Assembly: GCA_945871335.1 (NCBI GenBank)
Contig: CAMBWM010000010.1
Location: forward strand, 1-20,293
Length of the DNA stretch: 20,293 nucleotides
Direction: 5' to 3'
Origin: Polaromonas sp. YR568
GTDB taxonomy: Bacteria; Pseudomonadota; Gammaproteobacteria; Burkholderiales; Burkholderiaceae
Shown piece by piece: positions 13,276-20,293 of this stretch; within the stretch, counting starts at the first letter, position 1; each line of letters opens with the position of its first letter. The translations under genes were made by a program, and so were the position numbers. The notes below the pieces were generated by a model that was given only the letters and a program-made list of their open reading frames with translations, was not told the DNA's origin and ran no database searches.

Positions 13276-14475
13276 TCATAAACATTCGGTCCAAGCGCCT
13301 TTATTCTGACTTGATCGAATAACCGCATCCACAAACTTGATGCCCATCAAACCGTCATAGGCGTTAGGGAAATACATCGCCAAGGGGTCAGCCGCCACTC
13401 CTTGAATGCGGCTTGCGATCGCCTCTGCTGCATCGGAGTAGAGATTGGCAAATCCTTCGTGAAAACCTTCAGGATGACCCGCCACGATGCGCGAAGAGCG
13501 TGCAGCTAAAGGGAGCGTGCCGGGGCCGTTGGGTGTTCTGATTTGAGCGGGTGCGTCAAGCGGTTTGAACGACAACACTTGTGGATGCTCTTGATGCCAT
13601 TCCAAACTTCCCAGTGATCCACTTACACGTATACGCAGTCCATTTTCAACACCGGCAGCAGCCTGTGTGACCCAAAAGCTTCCACGCGCGGAAGGGGATT
13701 CGTTTGGAGTGGCTGATCCTAAACGCAACATTGCCCCTGCAAAATCATGGGCGTTGCGATTGGGAACAATGGCGCCAATTTCAGCCGCCACTTGGTGAAC
13801 TTCAAGTGAAGTGATAAAGCGCAAAAGGTTATGTGCATGCGTTCCAATATCGCCCATGACCAAGGAGGGACCGCCACGCAGGGGATCTTCTTTCCAAGCC
13901 CTTCGACCTGGGCCAGGCTTTGCACGACCACCTTGTACATATTCCACTTGAACCAATCCAATTTTTCCGATCAGGCCAGCATCCACCATAGCGCGTGCCT
14001 GCCTCACCATCGGGTAACCGGTGTAGTTGTGAGTCAAACAAAAAATCAAACCTGACTTCTTGACCTGATGATGTAAATCTGTGGCTTCTTGCAGGGTATT
14101 GGTCATAGGCTTGTCGCAGATGACATCAAAGCCTAAATCGAGGGCAGCTTTGGCGTAGCTGTAATGGCTGTCGTTGGGCGTCATGATGGCGACGACATCA
14201 GCTCGCTCTGGGCGTTTTGCTTCTGAGCTTAATAACTCTGTGGCGCTGGCGTAGCAGCGATCGATAGGAAGACCCAACGCAGCCCCCGCTTTTTTGGAAA
14301 GCTGCGGATCAGAAGACAAGGCCGCCGCAACGATGTCATAGCGATCGTCCAATCTTGCGGCTTGGCGGTGCATGGCGCCAATAAATGAACCCGGTCCACC
14401 ACCAATGACGGCCAAGCGCAGGCGTCGACCTTGAAGGTTGATGATGGGGTTTAGTTTTTCAATGGAATCTAGCAT
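13276..14475 (-). CDS. Gfo/Idh/MocA-family NAD(P)-dependent oxidoreductase
   Basis: The 399-residue product has the N-terminal Rossmann fold of the family (PF01408) with RLAVIGGGPGSFIG (about 22-35), VVAIMTPNDSHY (about 96-107) and the cofactor/active-site motif VICDKPMTN, the family EKP-type signature in DKP form. The C-terminal substrate domain (PF02894/PF22725 type) follows, with MGDIGTHAHNLL containing the conserved histidine pair. Such enzymes oxidise or reduce sugars, inositols and derivatives; the specific substrate cannot be told. I chose ATG 14475. A longer frame begins at a TTG at 14613 but would add a tail unlike the family. The gene converges on the catabolic operon and diverges from the RND genes. 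Its codon choice is less GC-extreme than that of the cluster to the left. Confidence 0.88.
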   Translation of the reverse strand: MLDSIEKLNPIINLQGRRLRLAVIGGGPGSFIGAMHRQAARLDDRYDIVAAALSSDPQLSKKAGAALGLPIDRCYASATELLSSEAKRPERADVVAIMTPNDSHYSYAKAALDLGFDVICDKPMTNTLQEATDLHHQVKKSGLIFCLTHNYTGYPMVRQARAMVDAGLIGKIGLVQVEYVQGGRAKPGPGRRAWKEDPLRGGPSLVMGDIGTHAHNLLRFITSLEVHQVAAEIGAIVPNRNAHDFAGAMLRLGSATPNESPSARGSFWVTQAAAGVENGLRIRVSGSLGSLEWHQEHPQVLSFKPLDAPAQIRTPNGPGTLPLAARSSRIVAGHPEGFHEGFANLYSDAAEAIASRIQGVAADPLAMYFPNAYDGLMGIKFVDAVIRSSQNKGAWTECL

Positions 14476-14675
14476 GTGATGAGAAATTGAAGGTTGAATT
14501 GAAAAGAGAAATGGACTGGACAAACGCGGCGCCCTTAGTCTGGCGATTTGACATACAAGCACCGAACCATACCCCACGATTGACCGTGAACACAAGTCTG
14601 GTTTCGCATGCAAGTGAAAATGCTTTTCATGGGCAATCGATACACTTCATCCAAATAAAGGGATGTGCGTCAATC
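14476..14675. other. Divergent intergenic region between oxidoreductase and efflux genes
   Basis: This 200-base gap must hold the promoters of both flanking transcription units. It is A/T-richer than its surroundings, but I see no clear -35/-10 pair or operator dyad. Reading frames entering it from either side lack ribosome binding sites and look like read-through of the true starts. Confidence 0.4.
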
Positions 14676-15776
14676 ATGAACAAATGTATTTGGATAGTCT
14701 GCTTTGGTTTCGGTTTAAGCAGTTTTGCCCTGGCGGCTGAAGAAAAAAACAAAGCGGTACAGCCCGCTAAGCCAAGTCTCACGGTTGTTTTGGTCAAGCC
14801 TCAACAAGCGTCAATGTTGGAGTCTGTCTTAGCCAACGGTTCTCTGGCCGCATGGCAAGAAGCCATTGTCGGCGCTGAGGCCAATGGTCTGAAGATCACC
14901 GAAGTCCGTGTCAACGTGGGCGATCGGGTTCAGCGAGGGGATGTCTTGGCCATCTTGCAAGCCGACAGCCTTCGCGCTGAACTGGCGCAGGCAGAAGGCA
15001 CTTTGGCCGAGGCCTCTGCCAGTGCGCAAGAGACCAAGGTCCAAGCCGAGCGTGCCCGCAGTTTGCAGCAACAAGGTTTTTACAGCAGCGCACAGTTGAG
15101 TCAGGCCTTGGCCTCTGACGCATCGGCTCAAGCGCGCGTGCAGTCAGCGCGCGCTTTGGTTCAACTGCAAAATGTGCGGCTTTCGCAAACCCAGGTTCGC
15201 GCGCCGGATGCGGGTGTGATTTCGGCTCGCCAAGCCACAGAGGGAAGCGTGGTGAGCGCTGGGACCGAATTGTTCCGCTTGATTCGTCAAGGCCGCATCG
15301 AATGGCGCGCCGAAGTCATGGCCGCTGACCTGGGACGTGTGAAAGTGGGCGCGCCAGTGCAAATCACCGCTGCCAGCGGGCAGCGTTTGCAGGGCAAAGT
15401 GCGAATGCTGGCACCCTCAGTTGATTCGCAAACCCGCAACGCGCTGGTGTATGTAGACCTGATTGGCCCCACCGGCAGTGCCCGCGCAGGTATGTACGCC
15501 AAGGGCGAGATCACCTTAGGCACTAGCCAAGCCATGACCGTGCCCCAAAGTGCGGTGGTGGTGCGCGATGGTTTCAGCTACGTGTACACGGTGGGTGTTG
15601 ACAACAAGGCCAAGCAGGTCAAGGTGCAAACAGGTCGTCAAAGTGGTGAGCGTATCGAGGTTGTGCTGGGCCTACTGGCCGATGCCCGCGTAGTGACCGC
15701 TGGCGGAGCATTTCTGAACCATGGCGATACGGTGCGCGTGGTGGATGCAGCCCCAACCCCCCTGACAGCCAAATAA
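14676..15776 (+). CDS. RND efflux periplasmic adaptor (membrane fusion protein)
   Basis: The 366-residue product is an AcrA/HlyD-type adaptor that links the inner-membrane RND pump to an outer-membrane channel. Residues 1-20 are a signal peptide (IVCFGFGLSSFALA). The split lipoyl-like domain starts with QEAIVGAEANGLKITEVRVNVGDRV and is completed by VRAPDAGVISARQATEGSVV after an alanine/glutamine-rich helical hairpin (about residues 100-170). Beta-barrel and membrane-proximal segments follow (VPQSAVVVRDGFSYVYTV). No lipid-attachment cysteine follows the leader, so it is probably not a lipoprotein. ATG 14676 gives the signal peptide; an upstream ATG at 14487 would bury it. The pump gene follows after 8 bases. 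No outer-membrane factor is encoded nearby. Confidence 0.9.
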   Translation: MNKCIWIVCFGFGLSSFALAAEEKNKAVQPAKPSLTVVLVKPQQASMLESVLANGSLAAWQEAIVGAEANGLKITEVRVNVGDRVQRGDVLAILQADSLRAELAQAEGTLAEASASAQETKVQAERARSLQQQGFYSSAQLSQALASDASAQARVQSARALVQLQNVRLSQTQVRAPDAGVISARQATEGSVVSAGTELFRLIRQGRIEWRAEVMAADLGRVKVGAPVQITAASGQRLQGKVRMLAPSVDSQTRNALVYVDLIGPTGSARAGMYAKGEITLGTSQAMTVPQSAVVVRDGFSYVYTVGVDNKAKQVKVQTGRQSGERIEVVLGLLADARVVTAGGAFLNHGDTVRVVDAAPTPLTAK

Positions 15777-15784
15777 GGGGCGCT

Positions 15785-18700
15785 ATGTTGAACGTCTCTT
15801 CTTGGTCGATTCGCAACCCGATTCCGGCGGTCATGCTCTTTGTGCTGCTGACGGTGGCGGGCTTCGTTGCTTTCGGCGCGATGAAAGTACAAAACTTTCC
15901 CGACTTGGACGTGCCGACCATCACGGTCAATGCCAGTTTGCCGGGTGCCGCGCCTTCTCAGCTGGAAACAGATGTGGCCCGCAAGCTTGAAAACGCTTTA
16001 GCGCCGCTGCAAGGCCTCAAGCACATCACCACCAAAGTGCAAGACGGCACGGTGTCGATCACCGCTGAGTTCCGCATGGAAAAGCCGGTGCAAGAAGCGG
16101 TTGACGATGTGCGTTCAGCCATTCAAGGCGTGCGTGCCGATTTGCCCGGTGACCTGCGTGACCCGGTGGTGCAAAAGCTCAATTTGGCGGGTTCGCCCGT
16201 GCTGGCTTACACCGTCCGCTCTGCGCGCATGGACGACGAAGCCCTGTCTTGGCTGGTCGATAACGACATCAGCCGCAAGCTCTTGTCTTTGCGTGGTGTC
16301 GGCGCAGTCAGCCGCGTCGGCGGTGTGACCCGCGAGGTGCAGATCGCTCTGAATGTCAACCAACTGCAATCACTGGGCATCACGGCAGCCGAAGTTTCTC
16401 GTCAGCTTAAGCAGGTTCAGCAAGAGGGCTCGGGTGGCCGCATGGACTTGGGTGCTGGCGAGCAAGCTGTGCGCACCTTGGCCACGGTCAAGACCGCGCA
16501 GGAGGTCGGGAGGATAGAGCTGGCCACTTCGCGGGGAACCCGCGTACGTTTGGACCAGGTCGCGTCTGTCAAAGATACCTTGGCCGAGCCACGTTCCGCG
16601 GCCAGCTTGAATGGTCAAGCTGTGGTGGGTTTTGAGGTGGTGCGCAGCAAAGGCGAGAGCGAGGTGGCCGTAGGTCGCTTGGTGCGCCAAGCCTTGGCAG
16701 ACTACCGCCTGCAAAACCCCGACATCGACATCACAGAGTCTTTTGACTTTGTGACCCCTGTGGAAGAAGAGTACAGCGGCTCGTTGGTGCTGCTTTACGA
16801 GGGTGCGGCTTTGGCGGTGCTGGTGGTGTGGTTGTTTTTACGTGATTTCCGAGCCACGTTTGTATCTGCTGTGGCGCTTCCCTTGTCGGTCATTCCGGCA
16901 TTCATCGGCATGGCTTATCTGGGGTTTTCCATCAACGTGGTGACCTTGTTGGCGCTCTCGCTGGTCATCGGTATTTTGGTGGACGATGCCATTGTGGAGG
17001 TTGAAAACATTGTGCGGCACCTGCGCATGGGCAAAACACCCTACCAGGCCGCCATGGAGGCTGCCGATGAAATTGGCCTGGCGGTGATTGCTACCACCTT
17101 CACCTTGATCGCTGTATTTTTACCCACCGCCTTCATGAGCGGGATACCCGGTAAGTTTTTCAAACAGTTCGGTTGGACCGCGTCGCTTGCGGTGTTTGCC
17201 TCGCTGGTAGTGGCCCGGGTGCTCACGCCCATGATGGCGGCGTACCTGATGAAACCCATCGTCACGGCTGAGCGTGAACCCCGTTGGCTGCAGCGCTATA
17301 TGGTGTGGGTGGCTTGGTGCATGAAGCACCGCGTCATCACCATGCTGCTGGCGACCTTGTTTTTTGTAGGCTCCATCATGCTGGTGCCGCTGCTGCCTAA
17401 AGGATTTATCCCGCCGGATGACAACTCCCAAACGCAGGTGTATGTCGAGTTGCCGCCGGGGGCCACCCTGGCTCAAACACAAGCGAGCGCCGAACAGGCC
17501 CGACAGTTGGTGATGAAGGTCAGCGACGTTCAAAGTGTTTACACCACCATTGGCGGCGGCAGCGCGGGCAGCGATCCGTTTGCGGGTGGCGGCTCTGCCG
17601 AGGTGCGCAAAGCCACCTTGACCATTCAGCTCAGTGAACGGGGCACCCGGCCCCGCAAACAGGCTATTGAGCAAGACATCCGTACGGCCTTGCAGCCCTT
17701 GCCCGGCGTGCGCTCCAAAGTCGGCTTGGGTGGTTCGGGCGAAAAATATGTATTGGTGCTCACAGGTGAAGACCCGCAGGCCTTGCAAAGTGCGGCCATG
17801 GCGGTTGAGCGCGATTTACGCACCATCGACGGCCTGGGCTCTATTGCCTCCACCGCCAGCTTGGTGCGCCCCGAAATCGCGGTGCGTCCTGACTTCAACA
17901 AGGCGGCCGATCTGGGCGTGACCAGCGCTGCGATCAGCGATACGCTGCGCGTGGCCACTTTGGGCGACTACGATGCCGCCCTGCCCAAGCTCAACTTGTC
18001 TCAGCGCCAAGTGCCCATCGTCGTCAAGCTGGATGCCGATGCGCGCAAAGACCTGGGCACACTGGAGCGTTTGTTGGTGCCTGGCAGCCGTGGACCCGTC
18101 ATGCTGGGCCAAGTGGCCAGCATCGAGGTAGCGGGCGGACCGGCTGTGATTGACCGCTATGACCGTCAGCGCAACATCAACTTTGAAATCGAATTGTCCG
18201 GCATACCCTTGGGCGACGTGACGCAGGCTGTGCAAAAACTTCCCGCGCTGCAAAACTTACCGCCTGGCGTGAAAGTGATCGAGATCGGCGACGCCGAAGT
18301 CATGGGCGAACTCTTCGCTAGCTTCGGCTTGGCCATGATGATTGGCGTGCTGTGCATCTACATCGTGCTGGTGCTGCTGTTCAAAGGCTTTTTGCACCCG
18401 GTCACCATTTTGGCGGCCTTGCCACTTTCTCTGGGTGGCGCGTTTGTGGGTCTGCTGATGGCCCAAAAGAGTTTCTCGATGCCTTCGCTGATTGGCCTGA
18501 TCATGCTTATGGGCATCGCCACCAAAAACTCGATTTTGCTGGTGGAGTACGCCATTGAAGCGCGGCGCGGTAAAGCGGCTCAAGAAGGGCGCCCCGCAGT
18601 GCCTGGCATGAGCCGATGGGACGCTTTGCTCGATGCGTGCCACAAACGTGCGCGCCCGATTGTGATGACCACCATCGCTATGGGGGCCGGCATGCTGCCA

Positions 18701-18883
18701 ATCGCTCTGGGGTGGGGTGCTTCTGACACCAGTTTCCGCTCGCCCATGGCCATTGCGGTGATTGGTGGTTTGATCACTAGTACGGTGCTCAGCCTGCTGG
18801 TGATTCCGGTGGTGTTCACTTACTTGGACGATGTGGGCCTGTGGGCGGGGCGGATGTTTCGACGGCTCACTGCGGCGCGTTGA
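15785..18883 (+). CDS. RND multidrug efflux transporter permease (HAE1 type)
   Basis: The 1032-residue product is a full-length RND pump (PF00873), an inner-membrane proton antiporter that works as a trimer. ATG 15785 follows AAGGGG by four bases. The N-terminal segment WSIRNPIPAVMLFVLLTVAGF is the first membrane helix. D400 and D401 in GILVDDAIVEVENI correspond to the proton-relay pair of AcrB, and K914 in GIATKNSILLVEYAI to its partner lysine. Two large periplasmic loops and twelve membrane helices in the usual arrangement can be traced. The residues fit the hydrophobic-drug HAE1 class, not the heavy-metal class. Substrates cannot be predicted. The gene forms an operon with the adaptor upstream. 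Confidence 0.95.
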   Translation: MLNVSSWSIRNPIPAVMLFVLLTVAGFVAFGAMKVQNFPDLDVPTITVNASLPGAAPSQLETDVARKLENALAPLQGLKHITTKVQDGTVSITAEFRMEKPVQEAVDDVRSAIQGVRADLPGDLRDPVVQKLNLAGSPVLAYTVRSARMDDEALSWLVDNDISRKLLSLRGVGAVSRVGGVTREVQIALNVNQLQSLGITAAEVSRQLKQVQQEGSGGRMDLGAGEQAVRTLATVKTAQEVGRIELATSRGTRVRLDQVASVKDTLAEPRSAASLNGQAVVGFEVVRSKGESEVAVGRLVRQALADYRLQNPDIDITESFDFVTPVEEEYSGSLVLLYEGAALAVLVVWLFLRDFRATFVSAVALPLSVIPAFIGMAYLGFSINVVTLLALSLVIGILVDDAIVEVENIVRHLRMGKTPYQAAMEAADEIGLAVIATTFTLIAVFLPTAFMSGIPGKFFKQFGWTASLAVFASLVVARVLTPMMAAYLMKPIVTAEREPRWLQRYMVWVAWCMKHRVITMLLATLFFVGSIMLVPLLPKGFIPPDDNSQTQVYVELPPGATLAQTQASAEQARQLVMKVSDVQSVYTTIGGGSAGSDPFAGGGSAEVRKATLTIQLSERGTRPRKQAIEQDIRTALQPLPGVRSKVGLGGSGEKYVLVLTGEDPQALQSAAMAVERDLRTIDGLGSIASTASLVRPEIAVRPDFNKAADLGVTSAAISDTLRVATLGDYDAALPKLNLSQRQVPIVVKLDADARKDLGTLERLLVPGSRGPVMLGQVASIEVAGGPAVIDRYDRQRNINFEIELSGIPLGDVTQAVQKLPALQNLPPGVKVIEIGDAEVMGELFASFGLAMMIGVLCIYIVLVLLFKGFLHPVTILAALPLSLGGAFVGLLMAQKSFSMPSLIGLIMLMGIATKNSILLVEYAIEARRGKAAQEGRPAVPGMSRWDALLDACHKRARPIVMTTIAMGAGMLPIALGWGASDTSFRSPMAIAVIGGLITSTVLSLLVIPVVFTYLDDVGLWAGRMFRRLTAAR

Positions 18884-18924
18884 AAAATTGGGCTGCTTGC
18901 AGTTTTAAACCGGGCCAAGCTTTT

Positions 18925-18955
18925 TTGCCGGCTTGTGTCTGGCAATCCCTATACT
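18925..18955 (+). promoter_or_regulatory. Candidate sigma-70 promoter before modA
   Basis: TTGCCG at 18925-18930 and TATACT at 18950-18955 resemble -35 and -10 boxes, with a spacer of 19 bases (longer than ideal). It would start transcription about 90 bases before modA. No ModE-type operator dyad was recognised. Confidence 0.3.
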
Positions 18956-19006
18956 TTGAGCGCTAACCCAACCCACTTTTCCGCCTTTAGCCTGGCGCGC
19001 TGACCT

Positions 19007-19057
19007 ATGGAATTTCTTTTTGCCCCGAATGTCTGGAAAGCGAAGTCGGGCGCATGA
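19007..19057 (+). other. 16-codon upstream reading frame, possibly a terC 5' remnant
   Basis: ATG 19007 opens a 16-residue frame ([16 protein letters not shown]) whose TGA stop overlaps the modA start as ATGA. The first ten residues resemble the start of TerC-family membrane proteins, which often begin MEFL followed by a P-x-x-W stretch. The rest of TerC is absent. It may be the scar of a deleted terC or a coupled leader; both are tentative. Confidence 0.3.
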
Positions 19058-19797
19058 AACGCATCGTTTCAGCGCTGCTGGCCCTTGCCGCTGGCGCCGC
19101 CTTACAAGCTGCTGAAGTTAGCGTCGCAGTGGCGGCTAACTTCGTGGGTCCGATGCGTGAAATTGCCCAAGCCTTTGAGCGTGACACGGGACACAAGGCT
19201 GTTGTTGCTGTGGGCTCGACTGGCAAGCTGTACGCTCAAATCAAGCAGGGCGCACCCTTTGAGGTGCTGCTGTCAGCAGACGCTCAAACGCCGGCCCGGC
19301 TGGAAGCCGAAGGCCTGGGCGTGGCCGGCTCGCGCTGGACCTACGCCACCGGACACTTGGTGCTGTGGAGTCCTCAGCCCGGGCTGGTCGACGCGCAAGG
19401 CGCGGTACTGCGCAGTGGTCAATTCAAGCGCCTGGCAATGGCCGACCCCAAACTCGCGCCCTATGGCGCTGCAGCTTTGCAAACCTTGCAGCACCTGGGT
19501 TTGCAGCAGACGCTGGAGGGCAAGCTGGTGCAAGGCGACAGCATTGCGCAGGCCTACCAGTTCGTGGCCACCGGCAACGCAGAGCTGGGTTTTTTGGCGC
19601 TGTCCCAGTTGCTGGTCGATGGCCGCCTGCGTGCCGGCTCGGTCTGGCAAGTACCGGCGCACATGCATGCACCGCTTCGCCAAGACGCTTTGCTGCTGGT
19701 CAAAGGCCGCCAGCAGCCCGCCGCCTTGGCGCTGATGGCGTATTTGCGCAGTGAGCCGGCGCGCAGCATCATCATGCGCCACGGCTACTCCTTGTAA
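19054..19797 (+). CDS. modA: Molybdate ABC transporter periplasmic binding protein
   Basis: The 247-residue product is ModA (PF13531). Residues 1-20 form a signal peptide ending in LQAA. The mature start [21 protein letters not shown] contains the anion-binding serine/asparagine region, and [24 protein letters not shown] is the second oxyanion-binding segment and conserved family core. [17 protein letters not shown] and [12 protein letters not shown] complete the expected order. It binds molybdate or tungstate in the periplasm and delivers it to ModBC for molybdenum-cofactor enzymes. modB begins five bases after its stop, showing an operon. The ribosome binding site before ATG 19054 is weak, and a short upstream frame overlaps the start. 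Confidence 0.95.
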   Translation: MKRIVSALLALAAGAALQAAEVSVAVAANFVGPMREIAQAFERDTGHKAVVAVGSTGKLYAQIKQGAPFEVLLSADAQTPARLEAEGLGVAGSRWTYATGHLVLWSPQPGLVDAQGAVLRSGQFKRLAMADPKLAPYGAAALQTLQHLGLQQTLEGKLVQGDSIAQAYQFVATGNAELGFLALSQLLVDGRLRAGSVWQVPAHMHAPLRQDALLLVKGRQQPAALALMAYLRSEPARSIIMRHGYSL

Positions 19798-19802
19798 ATG
19801 CC

Positions 19803-20293
19803 ATGCTGAACGCTGTTTCGCTCAGTCCTGAAGCCTGGAAAGCCATCGCCTTAACGGTGGAGTTGGCCGGTTTGACCACGGTACTGCTGCTCCTGCTGGC
19901 CACGCCCTTGGCCTGGTGGCTGGCGCACACGGCTTCGCGCTGGCGCGCCCCGGTCAGTGCGATGGTCACTTTGCCCTTGGTGCTGCCGCCCACAGTCCTG
20001 GGTTTTTATTTGCTGGTGCTTATGGGCCCGCAGGGGCCCGTCGGTCAGCTCACGCAGGCGCTGGGTTGGGGTACTTTGACATTTACTTTCAGCGGTCTGC
20101 TGATCGGCTCCATGATCTTTTCATTGCCGTTTGCGGTGCAACCCCTGCAGCATGCTTTTGAGTCTATAGGCCCCAGGCCGATGGAAGTGGCTGCCACTTT
20201 GGGCGCCAGACCTGTCGATGCTTTTTTCACCGTCGCCATGCCCATGGCCAGCGGCGGGTTGGCCACAGCGGGTATTTTGACGTTTGCGCACAC
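19803..20293 (+). CDS. modB: Molybdate ABC transporter permease, N-terminal part (runs off window)
   Basis: The frame from ATG 19803 is open to the window end (163 complete codons). Membrane segments are visible at about residues 12-38 ([16 protein letters not shown] start, then [14 protein letters not shown]) and 50-70 ([19 protein letters not shown]). [22 protein letters not shown] follows, then the ABC permease EAA-type loop near [21 protein letters not shown], which contacts the ATPase ModC. This matches ModB (PF00528), usually about 225-230 residues, so about a quarter is missing. ATG 19798, overlapping the modA stop, meets a stop after three codons and is not the start. modC is expected just beyond the window. 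Confidence 0.95.
   Translation, partial: MLNAVSLSPEAWKAIALTVELAGLTTVLLLLLATPLAWWLAHTASRWRAPVSAMVTLPLVLPPTVLGFYLLVLMGPQGPVGQLTQALGWGTLTFTFSGLLIGSMIFSLPFAVQPLQHAFESIGPRPMEVAATLGARPVDAFFTVAMPMASGGLATAGILTFAH

Noticed and set aside
14476..14613. N-terminal extension of the Gfo/Idh/MocA protein from TTG 14613
   Set aside because: It would need a TTG start without a ribosome binding site and would add residues not seen in the family; ATG 14475 places the Rossmann motif at a normal position.
18884..19053. ModE operator or molybdenum-cofactor riboswitch before modA
   Set aside because: No dyad resembling a ModE site and no conserved riboswitch architecture could be recognised in the 170-base gap.

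Overview
The window looks like an accessory stretch of a high-GC Burkholderiales chromosome, most likely family Comamonadaceae. The reasons are two intact and one broken Bug/TctC-type solute-binding proteins, a Pseudomonas-like 3-oxoadipate CoA-transferase pair and a pcaD/pcaC-like catabolic set. This is inference from gene content; there is no rRNA or tRNA to fix the taxon.

Layout. (1) 1-968, minus: N-terminal part of a DadA/DAO-type FAD oxidoreductase that runs off the left edge. (2) 969-3828: lower-GC, gene-poor scar region. It holds a perfect 20-bp palindrome, G-rich tandem repeats occurring as diverged copies, and an approximately 82-bp direct repeat (each copy carrying a terminator hairpin) that brackets a TauD/TfdA-type dioxygenase gene. 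The right-hand repeat cuts off a Bug gene, leaving a pseudogene. (3) 3829-5715, plus: an intact Bug protein followed, in the same frame and separated by a single TAG, by a TRAP (DctP) binding protein with no signal peptide. (4) 5737-13137: a catabolic cluster organised around a LysR regulator. Leftward run a flavin reductase fused to an IclR effector domain and a luciferase-like monooxygenase. Rightward run lysR, an alpha/beta hydrolase, pcaI, pcaJ, a tandem carboxymuconolactone-decarboxylase-fold protein and a Bug protein. (5) 13276-20293: Gfo/Idh/MocA oxidoreductase (minus), a divergent RND efflux pair, then modA and the start of modB. These look like resident genes with different codon habits.

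How the genes may work together. The reductase would supply reduced flavin to the luciferase-like monooxygenase, possibly gated by a ligand bound to its IclR-like domain. The hydrolase (PcaD-like), the PcaC-like protein and PcaIJ would take the product towards 3-oxoadipyl-CoA. The usual entry enzymes (PcaGH, PcaB) and the thiolase (PcaF) are not here. The cluster therefore reads as a beta-ketoadipate-type lower route fed by an FMN/FADH2 monooxygenase instead of an intradiol dioxygenase, with the Bug protein for capture or sensing of the substrate. The substrate cannot be read from the sequence.

The most notable items are this unusual catabolic combination, the reductase-IclR fusion, the one-stop-apart Bug/TRAP binding protein pair, and the repeat-bounded oxygenase cassette.
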